Shown: positions 1-7,904 of the stretch, piece after piece | How positions within the stretch are numbered: the stretch's first letter is position 1 | Layout: every line of letters starts with the position of its first letter | Assembly: GCA_018262455.1 (NCBI GenBank) | Contig: JAGSPR010000126.1 | Coordinates: 1 to 21,281, forward strand | Reading direction: 5' to 3' | Length of the DNA stretch: 21,281 bases | Source: Deltaproteobacteria bacterium | Lineage (GTDB): Bacteria > Myxococcota > Polyangia > Haliangiales > Haliangiaceae | Made by a program: the position numbers and the translations under genes | Notes under the pieces: model-generated | Told to the model about the DNA's origin: nothing | Seen by the model: the letters and a program-made list of their open reading frames with translations, nothing else | Databases searched by the model: none

Positions 1-27
1 GAACGACCCGCGCGGGACGTAGCTTGT

Positions 28-46
28 CCTCGCGACGCTCGCGAGG
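28..46 (-). terminator. Hairpin downstream of the cvfB-like gene, possible terminator
   Basis: CCTCGCGA and TCGCGAGG form a perfect 8-bp inverted repeat around a 3-nt loop, 22 nt beyond the stop codon of the minus-strand gene. No T-tract follows it in the direction of transcription, so it is not a classical intrinsic terminator. It could still stop or stabilise the transcript. Positions 1-27 show nothing else recognisable. Confidence 0.4.
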
Positions 47-67
47 GTCCGAGGATCCGGGACACCG

Positions 68-934
68 TCAGCGCAGCTTGCGGTCGGTCTTGGCTTCGAG
101 CAGGACGCGGCCGTGATCGTCGAGCGTGATCGCGCGCTCCTTGAGCAGCCGGCCGACCGCTCGCTTGAACGCCTTCTTGCTGAGGCCGAACAGGTCCCGG
201 ATCGTTTCGGGGCTCGTGCGATCGCCGACCGGAGGGGTGTCCGGCCTGGCGAGCACATCGAGGATCGTCTTCGCGTCGGTCTCGAGCTCCTGGTAGGCGT
301 GCTGGCGAAGCGTCAACACGATCTTGCCATCGGGCAGCACGCTGGCGATCCGGAACCGCGCCCGGTCGCCGCGGCCCAGCCGGTGGGGCTCGCGGGCGGG
401 GACGAGCCCCACGAACGAGCGCTCGACGATCACGAACAGGCCGATGTCCGGATCGTTGCGCCACGCCTCGCCCATCACCCACTCGTCGAGCGCGAGCGCA
501 CGCCGCGCGCCTTCGAGCAGATCGCCGACGAACATCGTGCCGGCGAGCCGGCCGCTGTGATCGAGGTAGAGCCCGATCGGGTGGCGCTCGCCGACGTGGA
601 GATCCTTCGATTGCTGCGCGAACGGGATCAGCAGCTCCTTGCCGAGCCCCCAGTCGACGAACGCGCCGATGTCGGTGACCGCGGTGACCTCGAGGAAGCT
701 GACCTCGTCGAGCACGAGCTTCGGCTCGACGGTCGTGGCGATCGGCCGGTCCTCGGAGTCGAGGTGAACGAACACCATGACGGGGTCGCCCTCGCGCGCG
801 CCGGCCGGGACCTCGCGCACGGGGAGCAGGATCGTCTGCTCGTCGTCGGCGTCGACGGCAAGGAACGCGCCCGCCGGCGCGAATCGCCGGATGACCAGGG
901 GGACGCGGCGGCCGAGGAGGTCTTCGAGGGGCAT
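68..934 (-). CDS. cvfB: CvfB-family S1-like RNA-binding protein with C-terminal winged helix
   Basis: The 288-residue product has the CvfB/YitL layout: tandem S1-like OB-folds (about residues 1-65, 68-135 and 150-215) and a C-terminal winged-helix segment (about 230-285) containing TSPETIRDLFGLSKKAFKRA. Family members bind RNA; in Staphylococcus CvfB affects virulence-gene expression, but the role here is unknown. The motif LTLRQHAYQE closes the third S1 unit. I chose ATG at 934 because AAAGAG lies 9 nt upstream; an in-frame TTG at 943 would add three residues but directly abuts that site. The gene follows topB on the same strand with a gap of about 70 nt, so co-transcription is likely. The family call is from recognition of the domain pattern, not a search. 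Confidence 0.8.
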   Translation of the reverse strand: MPLEDLLGRRVPLVIRRFAPAGAFLAVDADDEQTILLPVREVPAGAREGDPVMVFVHLDSEDRPIATTVEPKLVLDEVSFLEVTAVTDIGAFVDWGLGKELLIPFAQQSKDLHVGERHPIGLYLDHSGRLAGTMFVGDLLEGARRALALDEWVMGEAWRNDPDIGLFVIVERSFVGLVPAREPHRLGRGDRARFRIASVLPDGKIVLTLRQHAYQELETDAKTILDVLARPDTPPVGDRTSPETIRDLFGLSKKAFKRAVGRLLKERAITLDDHGRVLLEAKTDRKLR

Positions 935-1003
935 GGCGGACAACTCTTTGGCCCTTGACCTACCACGGCAGGCGAGCGGACCAAGCCTCCAGCTCCCGGC
1001 AGG

Positions 1004-3442
1004 TCACCGGCCACGGCGACGGACAGGGGAGGCACGCGGCGCGGGCCGGCCACGTCGCCGCGGGTCGACCGGCGCGGTTGCCGGCTCGAACCGGGCCCCG
1101 CCTCCCGGTGCCGCGAGATCGAGCACGAGGCGTCCATCGATCTCGGCGTGATCGGCGTCGGCGTGATCGGGCACGAACTTCGCCTTGCGCGTCTTGCCGC
1201 GCGTGACCAGGTCGCGGAGCTGGGCGGCCGTCAACCGACGACCCGCGGTCTGAAACCAGATCACGAACCGGCAGCCGTCGCGCCAGCGCGCGCACCCCCA
1301 GCCGCGCGTGCCCGCGATCAGCCTGCCCTGGTGGCAGCGCGGACAGCCGAGCTCGGTCGTCTCGGCGAGCTGCGGCATGCGGGCATGCCTGGTGCGCTCG
1401 GGTTGCGGGGGCCGACGAGCCGGCGCGCGATCGCCCGCCGGTGCGCGGTTGCCGTGGCGAGCGTGCGGTCTGCGCGGCACGGCGGCGACGGGCGCCCCGG
1501 GCGGCGTCGATCCGCGCACCGCCGAGACCATGTCCTCGACGTAGCGCGCGATGTCCGCCATGAACCGTGCGCGCGACTCCTCGCCACGCGCGATCCGCGC
1601 GAGCCGCGCCTCCCATTGCCCGGTCAGCTCGGGCGAAGCCAGGCTCGGCACCGGCAGCGCCTCGATGAGGCCGATGCCGAGCGCGGTCGGCAGGAGCTGC
1701 TGCTTGGCCCGCGTGATGTAGTCGCGCCGCAGCAGCGTCTCGATGATCGCGGCGCGGGTGGCGGGCGTCCCGAGGCCGCAGTCCGCGATCGCCGCGCGCA
1801 GCGCCTCGTCGTCGATCGACTTCCCCGCGGACTCCATCGCCCCGAGCAGCGTCGCCTCGGTGTAGCGGTGCGGAGGCGTGGTCTGCTTGGCGAGCGTGGC
1901 AAACCTGGCGTCGAGCGGCTGGCCCACCGCGAGCGGCGGCAGCACCGCGGTGGCGTCCGCCTCGCGATCCGCGCCACCGCGACGATCCTCGGCGGGCTCC
2001 GGTGCTGCGTTCCCGGCGATCCCCGCGACCTCCTGCCAGCCGGCGGCGATCCGCACCCGTCCGCGCGCGAGGTAGCGATCGGGCGCGGGCGGCAGCTCGG
2101 CGAGCACCGGAGGCTCCCCGGCGCTCGATGGTGCTGGCGTCGGCGGCGGGGCTTTCGGACCCACGCGGATCGTGGCCTCGGTGATCGCGAACTCGGCATC
2201 GGGGTAGAACACGCCGAGGAACCGCCGCACCACGAGATCGAACACCCGGCGAAGGTCGCGATCGAGCCCGTCCAGCCGCGGTCTCCCGGTCGGGATGATC
2301 GCGTGGTGATCGTGGACCTTCGCGTCATCGATCACGCGACGGCCAGGGCGCGGCGGGTGCGCGACGAGCTCGGCGGCGAACGTCGCGTAGTCCGGCACCG
2401 CGGCGAGCGCGACGAACAAGGCCGGCAGCTCCGGCACCACGTCCGTCGAGAGGTGACGCGAGTCGGTCCGGGGATAGGTCAGGATCTTGTGGCGTTCGTA
2501 GAGTGCCTGCGCGAGCTCGAGCGTCCGCGCGGCCGAGAACCCGAACCGCCGGTTCGCGGTTCGCTGCAGCGAGGTCAGATCGAACAGCAGCGGTGCCGGC
2601 TCGCGGACCGTCCGCGCACGCACCTGCTCGACGCGCGGGCCGAGCGGATCGACCGCCGCGCCGTGGTCACGATCGCGCGCGGCGATCGTCTCGGCGAGCG
2701 TGGCCGTGGCCAGCCGGGCGGTCCCGGCGTACCGCCAGCCCGCCGAGAACCTGCCACCGTCGGCGGTGCGGAGCTCGGCGCGAACCTCCCAGTAGTCGCG
2801 CGGCACGAACGCACGGATCGCCTGCTCGCGCATGACCAGCATCGCCAGCGTCGGCGTCTGGACCCGACCGATCGAGTACAGCGCGGTGTGCCCCGCCGTC
2901 CGGCCGCGCGCCGTGACCGCTCGCGTGGCGTTCATCCCGACCAGCCAGTCCGCCTCCGACCGCGAGCGCGCCGCATCGCCGAGCGGATCGAGCTGCGCAC
3001 CGGGCCGGAGCGCCGCGAACCCGCGGCGGATCGCCTCGTCGGTGAGCGACGAGATCCACAGCCGCTGCACCGGGGGGCCGCCGCCGGCGAACGCGTACAC
3101 GTAGCGGAAGATCAGCTCGCCCTCGCGACCCGCGTCGCAGGCGTTCACCACCGACCGGAACCGCCGGTCCGCGAGCAGCCGGGTGACCGCGCGAAGCTGC
3201 GCGCCGGCGTGCTTCGAGGGGCGCAGCCGGAACTCGGCCGGCAGCATCGGCAGGGTGTCGAGCCGCCATGCCTTCCATCGCCCATCGTAGGCCGCCGGCT
3301 CGTCGAGCTCGACGAGGTGGCCGACACACCACGTGATGACCTGGCGCTCGCCTTCGAAGCTGTGCTGCCCTGCGGGTCGCACGCCGAGCCCGCGCGCGAG
3401 AGCGCGCGCGACGGACGGCTTCTCGGCGACGATCAGCTGCAC
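1004..3442 (-). CDS. topB: DNA topoisomerase III (type IA)
   Basis: This type IA topoisomerase breaks one DNA strand and passes another, resolving decatenation and recombination intermediates in the cytoplasm. The 812-residue protein opens with the Toprim motif MQLIVAEKPSVA (catalytic Glu7), has DAGREGE at 103-109, and carries the active-site tyrosine at 323 in LTYPRTDSRH. The motif SIGRVQTPTLAML (190-202) is also typical. Near the C-terminus four cysteines (700, 703, 717, 724) form a zinc-ribbon-like repeat followed by the GKT motif of topoisomerase III tails. E. coli TopB is shorter (about 650), so the extra length is the insertion around residues 430-500 and the Cys-rich, Arg-rich tail. 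The start is GTG; the N-terminus fits the family exactly, although no good Shine-Dalgarno is visible. It probably heads a transcript with the cvfB-like gene. Confidence 0.95.
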   Translation of the reverse strand: MQLIVAEKPSVARALARGLGVRPAGQHSFEGERQVITWCVGHLVELDEPAAYDGRWKAWRLDTLPMLPAEFRLRPSKHAGAQLRAVTRLLADRRFRSVVNACDAGREGELIFRYVYAFAGGGPPVQRLWISSLTDEAIRRGFAALRPGAQLDPLGDAARSRSEADWLVGMNATRAVTARGRTAGHTALYSIGRVQTPTLAMLVMREQAIRAFVPRDYWEVRAELRTADGGRFSAGWRYAGTARLATATLAETIAARDRDHGAAVDPLGPRVEQVRARTVREPAPLLFDLTSLQRTANRRFGFSAARTLELAQALYERHKILTYPRTDSRHLSTDVVPELPALFVALAAVPDYATFAAELVAHPPRPGRRVIDDAKVHDHHAIIPTGRPRLDGLDRDLRRVFDLVVRRFLGVFYPDAEFAITEATIRVGPKAPPPTPAPSSAGEPPVLAELPPAPDRYLARGRVRIAAGWQEVAGIAGNAAPEPAEDRRGGADREADATAVLPPLAVGQPLDARFATLAKQTTPPHRYTEATLLGAMESAGKSIDDEALRAAIADCGLGTPATRAAIIETLLRRDYITRAKQQLLPTALGIGLIEALPVPSLASPELTGQWEARLARIARGEESRARFMADIARYVEDMVSAVRGSTPPGAPVAAVPRRPHARHGNRAPAGDRAPARRPPQPERTRHARMPQLAETTELGCPRCHQGRLIAGTRGWGCARWRDGCRFVIWFQTAGRRLTAAQLRDLVTRGKTRKAKFVPDHADADHAEIDGRLVLDLAAPGGGARFEPATAPVDPRRRGRPAPRASPVRRRGR

Positions 3443-3563
3443 CTCGCGAGACTACCGAGTGGGGGTGTCATCGACGCCGCGCCGCGACGCGCCGGACCCG
3501 CGCAACGCACCGAGACTCCGAGGTCCCGCAAGCTGGGTCCTGTCAGCATCCCTTGGTGAAAGG

Positions 3564-4313
3564 TCAGCTCGCCGGCTCGCGGCGGAACACCAGCCAGTAC
3601 TTGAGGTGGTGGTTGTTCGGCAGCCGCAGGTTGATCACGCGGTCGCTGGCACCGGCGATACCGAAGCCGTAGCGCTGGCCGCCGCCGACCATCGGGACGT
3701 TGGTCTGGAACTCGTTGGCGGGCTTGGAGGTCAGCATCATCTCGTCGGTCGGGCCGTCGAGGATCTCGCGGACGATCCGGAGCTCGGGCGCCGAGCTGAC
3801 ATCGAGCACCGTGTCGTGCTCGTCGACGATGTCGACATAGACCGCGATCCCTCCACCCGACTCGCCGAGGCCGTCGAACGTCGCGGGGTCGCGCCAGAAG
3901 TTCGGCCCGAGCTGGCCATCGCCGCTGGCACCCGAGTTGTCGAGGTCGTAATCAACGCCGACGCCGGCGGCGACCAGGCGGAAGAACGGCGCGCCCGGGA
4001 CCCGCGCGCCGGCGCAGAACCCGACGGCACCGTGGCCATCATCGTGGCCGTGACCGGCCAGCAGCTCGGCGCCCGAGGCCGACAGCGCGGGTGCCCACAG
4101 CACCGATGCCGGCGGCGGCAGCGGCGCGGCGAACGTGCACGGCGGCGGTGGCGCGTCCGGTGACCCGTCGATCCCGATCGCGTCGGCGGCGCCAGCGTCG
4201 ATCGCCGCGCCGGGTGGGTCGTCGTTCACCTCGCCGGGCGCGAAGCTGCAAGCGGCGGTGGCCGCGCACGCCGCCACACCGAAGCTCGCCGTGATCGTGC
4301 GGAGGCCGGTCAC
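3564..4313 (-). CDS. Small lipoprotein of unknown function, coupled to the glycosidase-like gene
   Basis: The 249-residue product begins with a lipoprotein signal peptide ending in the lipobox TAAC (Cys22). An Asp/Ala/Pro-rich linker (about 25-60) follows, then a compact domain with Asp-rich and aromatic stretches and a C-terminal strand LPNNHHLKYWLVFRRE. I do not recognise the domain. The GTG start overlaps the stop of the upstream gene by 4 nt (GTGA), so translation is coupled and the two proteins probably act at the same site in the envelope. The same frame stays open far upstream, but that part lies antisense-like over another frame of the glycosidase gene and is not coding. The 121 bp between this gene's stop and topB hold no clear feature. 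Confidence 0.75.
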   Translation of the reverse strand: MTGLRTITASFGVAACAATAACSFAPGEVNDDPPGAAIDAGAADAIGIDGSPDAPPPPCTFAAPLPPPASVLWAPALSASGAELLAGHGHDDGHGAVGFCAGARVPGAPFFRLVAAGVGVDYDLDNSGASGDGQLGPNFWRDPATFDGLGESGGGIAVYVDIVDEHDTVLDVSSAPELRIVREILDGPTDEMMLTSKPANEFQTNVPMVGGGQRYGFGIAGASDRVINLRLPNNHHLKYWLVFRREPAS

Positions 4314-5500
4314 GGACACCCCCCCGGGATGGTCTCGCACCGCACCGCGCGCACCGCGTCGTAGACCGGATAGTGCGTGCCGGTGGGGCTCGCCCAGCCG
4401 AACGCGTCCCACGCTGGATCGCGCAGCATGAACGGCATCACCGCGGCGATCCGCGGGTCCGGCAACCACACGTCGCGGTACGCGGCCACGGTCCAGTCGG
4501 CGATCTGCGCGCGCGTGGCACCGGCACCGGTGGTCCACCCGGTCTCGGTCAGGAACACGGGCAGCGCGTGGGCGACGATCTCGAGCTCGCGCGTGAACCA
4601 GTGCAGGCCCGGGCCTGCCTGATCGTACGGCACGAAGAATCCCCAGCCCTCGCCCTGGGCCGGGTAGGCGTGCGACGCGAAGCCGTCGATCCGCGCGAAC
4701 ACGTCGGGCACCGCCGCCTTCATCTCGGTCAGGAACGCGAGCGAGGTCACCCCGGGCTCGCCCCCGTCGCCGCCGCACTGGCAGCTCGCCGCGCCGCCGG
4801 GGGCGAGCCCGGCGTTCATCACCCCGATCCGCGGATCGCCGATCGCGTGCACGGCATCGGCGACGTCGCGCAGCAGCGCCGCGTATTCGTGCGCCGTGGT
4901 CGCGTAGGACAGCGAGCCGCCGACGCCCTCGCCCGCATGGCACGTCCACTCGTAACAGAGGTTGGGCTCGTTGTGGACCTCGACCCACAACGGCAAGCCG
5001 TCGCGCCGCGGCAGGCCTTCGACGACGCGACGGTGGGCGGCCGCGAGGGCCTGGTAGTGCAGGTGCGCGGCGTCGTCGCTGTCGTTGCGAACGTCGGTGT
5101 CGCCCCACGGAGGCGCGAGCCGCACGACCGGCACCAGCCCGCGATCGTAGATCGCCTGGACCGACGCGACCCACGCGGCCTCGGGGTTCTGCGTCGTGCG
5201 CGTGATCCCGGGCAACACGACCCGGACGTAGCCACCGGGCCCGACGAGATCCGCGCCGAGGTTCCAGTCGAGCACGTCGCCGGGCCCCACGAGCCCGATG
5301 CCGAACTTGTTGCCGGTGCCGACGTAGCCGTCGACCGGTGCAGCGCCGTCCTGCTCCGCGTTGACCTGAGCCGCGTCGTCCTGATCGGCGATCGCCGCGT
5401 CAGAACCCGGATCTATCTCGGACGAGGCGTTGGGCGCGTGACATGCGATGAACGCAAGACACACGATCCCCCGCCCGATCCCCCCGATCGAGTCACTCAT
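4310..5500 (-). CDS. Glycoside-hydrolase-like lipoprotein, clan GH-A TIM barrel
   Basis: The 396-residue product has a lipoprotein signal with lipobox FIAC (Cys20), then an acidic low-complexity spacer (21-57) and a TIM-barrel-like domain. HNEPN (176-180) matches the acid/base Glu at the end of strand 4 in clan GH-A enzymes, here Glu178. FLTETGW gives the likely nucleophile Glu319 at strand 7, and SHAYP (276-280) fits strand 6. The substrate cannot be told; cleavage of a beta-linked polysaccharide at the cell surface is inferred. I chose ATG 5500 because it directly precedes the signal peptide; the open frame continues further upstream without coding character. No Shine-Dalgarno is seen, and a sigma-54-like element lies 15 nt before the ATG. 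It is co-transcribed with the following lipoprotein through a GTGA overlap. Confidence 0.75.
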   Translation of the reverse strand: MSDSIGGIGRGIVCLAFIACHAPNASSEIDPGSDAAIADQDDAAQVNAEQDGAAPVDGYVGTGNKFGIGLVGPGDVLDWNLGADLVGPGGYVRVVLPGITRTTQNPEAAWVASVQAIYDRGLVPVVRLAPPWGDTDVRNDSDDAAHLHYQALAAAHRRVVEGLPRRDGLPLWVEVHNEPNLCYEWTCHAGEGVGGSLSYATTAHEYAALLRDVADAVHAIGDPRIGVMNAGLAPGGAASCQCGGDGGEPGVTSLAFLTEMKAAVPDVFARIDGFASHAYPAQGEGWGFFVPYDQAGPGLHWFTRELEIVAHALPVFLTETGWTTGAGATRAQIADWTVAAYRDVWLPDPRIAAVMPFMLRDPAWDAFGWASPTGTHYPVYDAVRAVRCETIPGGCP

Positions 5501-5513
5501 CCCGGGAGCTGGT

Positions 5514-5529
5514 TGCAGCGGGTGTGCCC
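5514..5529 (-). promoter_or_regulatory. Sigma-54-like -24/-12 element of the glycosidase lipoprotein gene
   Basis: On the minus strand the sequence reads GGGCACA-CCCG-CTGCA, against the sigma-54 consensus TGGCACG-N4-TTGCW. The GG and GC doublets are in place. The C at -12 is position 5515, 15 nt from the ATG, so transcription would start about 3 nt before the start codon. Confidence 0.45.
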
Positions 5530-5707
5530 GGCGACCGAGCTCCATGATTCCAGCGACCTCGTGGCAGCCGCGCGGCGACAACGCGGCACCTGCCCACCTC
5601 CGTGTGCGGTGCACGCTCCCCACAACGCGCGCGCAGGTTGCAGTGAGAGAACGTGCTCCATCGTCGACGGTATGCGACACCTGCGCACAACGTGAGTCGG
5701 CGAGCTC

Positions 5708-5721
5708 GCGCGACGTCGCGC
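5708..5721. repeat. Perfect 14-bp palindrome downstream of the PfpI-like gene
   Basis: GCGCGACGTCGCGC is a perfect palindrome 25 nt beyond the PfpI-like stop codon. As RNA it could fold into a 5-bp stem with loop ACGT. It may be a weak terminator or a protein-binding site; no T-tract follows. The rest of the 245-bp gap 5501-5745 shows only the promoter element listed separately. Confidence 0.4.
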
Positions 5722-5745
5722 TCACTCGAAGATCGCGCGACGCAC

Positions 5746-6252
5746 CTAGAGGCGCTGCTCGATCGCGTCGGTGAACGCCGCCAGGTCGGCGGGCTTGCGC
5801 GAGGTGATCAGCTTGTCATCGACGACGACCTGCTGGTCGACCCAGTGGGCGCCCGCGTGTTCGAGCTCGGTCCTGGCCGAGGGCCATGACGTCAGCGTCT
5901 TGCCATCGACGGCCCCGGCCTCGATCAACAGCTGCGGCCCATGGCAGATCGCGGCGACCAGCTTGCCCGAGCGGACCATCGTCTCCACGAACCGGACGAC
6001 GCTGCGATCGCCGCGCAGGTGATCGGGCGAGTCGCCGCCGGGGATCACGAGCGCCGCGTACGCCGCCGGGTCCGCCTCCGCCGCAGCCTTGCCGATCGCG
6101 ACCACCTCGCGACCGTGCTTGCCCTTCACCTGCGAGCCCGCCTTGATCCCGACGATGTCGATCTGATGACCGGCCGCGGTGAGGCGATCGTACGGCCTCC
6201 GAAATTCGCTGTCTTCGAAGCCTTCAGCGAGGACGAATGCGATGCGTGCCAT
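5746..6252 (-). CDS. DJ-1/PfpI family protein (type 1 glutamine amidotransferase-like)
   Basis: The 168-residue protein matches the length of single-domain PfpI/YhbO proteins. It has the nucleophile elbow [10 protein letters not shown] with Cys103-His104, the early acidic motif EGFED (Glu13), and [14 protein letters not shown] (69-82), all typical of the family. Members are described as proteases or as deglycases/glyoxalases repairing methylglyoxal damage; which applies here cannot be said. It is cytoplasmic with no signal peptide. ATG 6252 is chosen because AGGAGGA lies 5 nt upstream and the family N-terminus [14 protein letters not shown] begins there. A sigma-54-like element lies upstream, which fits a stress gene. 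It is divergent from the crotonase gene. Confidence 0.9.
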   Translation of the reverse strand: MARIAFVLAEGFEDSEFRRPYDRLTAAGHQIDIVGIKAGSQVKGKHGREVVAIGKAAAEADPAAYAALVIPGGDSPDHLRGDRSVVRFVETMVRSGKLVAAICHGPQLLIEAGAVDGKTLTSWPSARTELEHAGAHWVDQQVVVDDKLITSRKPADLAAFTDAIEQRL

Positions 6253-6277
6253 GACGATCCTCCTGCTCGCAGGGAGG

Positions 6278-6293
6278 TGCAGCACGCGTGCCC
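6278..6293 (-). promoter_or_regulatory. Sigma-54-like -24/-12 element of the PfpI-like gene
   Basis: Minus-strand GGGCACG-CGTG-CTGCA matches the sigma-54 consensus at 6 of 7 (-24) and 4 of 5 (-12) positions, with correct spacing. The predicted start is near 6267, leaving a leader of about 15 nt that contains the gene's Shine-Dalgarno AGGAGGA. Confidence 0.55.
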
Positions 6294-6341
6294 GCGTGGC
6301 CAGGTGGCTCGGCGGCGACGAAGCGTGGCAACGTAGCGGCC

Positions 6342-7145
6342 ATGCCAAGTCATCTCCGCCTCGACCGCGATGGCTTCATCGCCACGGTCTCGCTCCTCGG
6401 AGCGACGATGCCCCCCATGCTGTTCGGCGAGCTCGGCGAGCTGTTCACCAGCCTCGGCGCCGAGCCCACCCTGCGCGCCGTCATCCTGCGCGGTGACGCC
6501 AAGGCGTTCAGCCATGGCCTCGACCTCCCGGCCGCGTTCGCCTCGTGGGGTCCCACCCTGACGGGCGGCGGACTCGCGGCGAGCCGGACCGAGCTGTGGA
6601 ACCTGATCCGCGGGATCCAGGCGTCGGTCACCGCGGTGGCGAGCTGCCCGGTTCCGGTGATCGCCGCGATCCACGGCTGGTGCATCGGCGGTGGCGTCGA
6701 TCTCGTGAGCGCGTGCGACCTGCGGATCTGCACCGCCGACGCGCGGTTCTCGGTCCGCGAGACCAAGGTCGCGATGGTCGCCGATCTCGGCAGCCTCCAG
6801 CGCCTGCCGCTCGTGATCGGAGATGCGGCGACCCGCGAGCTCGCGCTGACCGGCAAGACCATCGATGCCTCCCGCGCGCTCGCGCTCGGGCTCGTGAGCG
6901 AGGTCGTCGCCGACCGCGCCGCGCTCGAGGAGGCCGCGCGCGCGCTGGCCGCCGAGATCGCGAGCAATCCCCCGCTCGTGGTCCGAGGCGTCAAGGAGGT
7001 CCTCGATCAGACGACCCGGCGACAGGTCGCCGACGGGCTCGAGCGGGTCGCGATGTGGAACTCCGCCTTCCTGCCCTCCGAGGACCTCGGCGAGGCGGCG
7101 GCGGCGTTCGCGGCCAAGCGACCGCCGGTGTTCAACGGGCGGTGA
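6342..7145 (+). CDS. Crotonase-fold enoyl-CoA hydratase/isomerase, dienoyl-CoA isomerase type
   Basis: The 267-residue crotonase probably shifts double bonds of dienoyl-CoA esters during unsaturated fatty acid oxidation. The oxyanion-hole segment HGWCIGGGVD (111-120) and the stretch VRETKVAMVADLGSLQRLP (138-156) closely resemble delta(3,5)-delta(2,4)-dienoyl-CoA isomerase (ECH1). The three acids used there correspond to Asp120, Glu140 and Asp148, all present. FSHGLDL (56-62) is the usual CoA-binding loop. ATG 6342 fits the family start; the open frame continues upstream into the divergent promoter region. No clear Shine-Dalgarno is seen. It is a single gene, divergent from the PfpI-like gene and convergent with the lipoprotein at 7191. 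Confidence 0.9.
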   Translation: MPSHLRLDRDGFIATVSLLGATMPPMLFGELGELFTSLGAEPTLRAVILRGDAKAFSHGLDLPAAFASWGPTLTGGGLAASRTELWNLIRGIQASVTAVASCPVPVIAAIHGWCIGGGVDLVSACDLRICTADARFSVRETKVAMVADLGSLQRLPLVIGDAATRELALTGKTIDASRALALGLVSEVVADRAALEEAARALAAEIASNPPLVVRGVKEVLDQTTRRQVADGLERVAMWNSAFLPSEDLGEAAAAFAAKRPPVFNGR

Positions 7146-7149
7146 GTGG

Positions 7150-7184
7150 GCTGACCTCGAAGCGCTCGTTGCTCGGAGATCAGC
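7150..7184. terminator. Imperfect stem-loop between convergent genes
   Basis: GCTGACCTC at 7150-7158 pairs with GAGATCAGC at 7176-7184 with one mismatch, around a 17-nt loop. It lies between the stops of the crotonase and the lipoprotein and could end transcription from either side. There is no T-tract. Confidence 0.3.
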
Positions 7185-7190
7185 GACCTG

Positions 7191-7904
7191 CTACGGATTC
7201 AGGCACGCGGTATTCGACAGGTTGCCCGCGTCGTCGACCAGGCGGACCGCGATCGACGCGGGCAGCGGGTTGGAGCTCACGCATGGCGCGTTGAGCATCG
7301 TCCCGCTGGTCCCATCGGCGGCCACGAACGCAAAGCCGGAGCCCGTCAGGTTGAGAGGGGCATCCCCGAAATCGGCGCGCATGACCGTCCCGGTCGAGGC
7401 CGAGGTCGGGCCGTTGCCCGTTGGATCGAAGTAGTCGATCGTCAACTGATAGCCAAACAAGCCGGGACCGCAGTCCTGGATCCGGAGCAACTGCGCGCGC
7501 CAGATCGTCGACGCCCCGGTCTGCCGTCCGCTCCCGATCGAGCTTGCGGCCGCGCAGTCCTCGCGCAGGCGTGCATAGTCAGGGATGCAATCGCCGAACG
7601 CCGCCGACGCGGGCGCCGTGTTGCAGACCAGGGTCGGCTCGTCACAGGTGCTCGAGGCCAGGCACCCCGCCGCCGCATCGACGATCGGATCCGGAGCGTC
7701 GATGCCCGGAAGTGGCCCCGAGCACTGCGGTTCGTCGGTGGATTGGTGGCAGAACTTGTCGCTGAAACAGGTCAACCCATCGGGGCACTCCTGGGATGGC
7801 GTGGCCGAACACGCGACGGTGCAGCGAGCCGGCGCCCCGGGGGCGTAACAGCCCGCGAGCAACGCGCTGCCCACGAGGAGCGCCGTGACGATGAGCCGCA
7901 TCAT
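7191..7904 (-). CDS. Cys-rich lipoprotein, third gene of the kinase operon
   Basis: The 237-residue product has a clear lipoprotein signal (MMRLIVTALLVGSALLAGC, Cys19). A cysteine-rich stretch around residues 28-61 with CPDGLTCFSDKFC follows, a pattern common in exported proteins of myxobacteria. The C-terminal half (about 130-237) looks like a beta-rich domain with four further cysteines. Function is not recognised; disulfides in the envelope are likely. The start ATG at 7904 overlaps the stop of the TPR gene by one base (TGATG), so translation is coupled; a second ATG lies one codon on. It is the last gene of the kinase-TPR-lipoprotein trio, suggesting a shared envelope process. Confidence 0.75.
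   Translation of the reverse strand: MMRLIVTALLVGSALLAGCYAPGAPARCTVACSATPSQECPDGLTCFSDKFCHQSTDEPQCSGPLPGIDAPDPIVDAAAGCLASSTCDEPTLVCNTAPASAAFGDCIPDYARLREDCAAASSIGSGRQTGASTIWRAQLLRIQDCGPGLFGYQLTIDYFDPTGNGPTSASTGTVMRADFGDAPLNLTGSGFAFVAADGTSGTMLNAPCVSSNPLPASIAVRLVDDAGNLSNTACLNP

Noticed and set aside
1148..3559. Very long plus-strand open frame opposite topB
   Set aside because: It is antisense to a clear topoisomerase III. Long open antisense frames are expected when third positions are almost all G or C. The product is Arg-rich with no domain.
3443..3563. Possible sigma-70 promoter for topB (ATGACA and TAGTCT on the minus strand)
   Set aside because: The two hexamers are only 11 bp apart, too close for a sigma-70 promoter, and the -10 match is poor.
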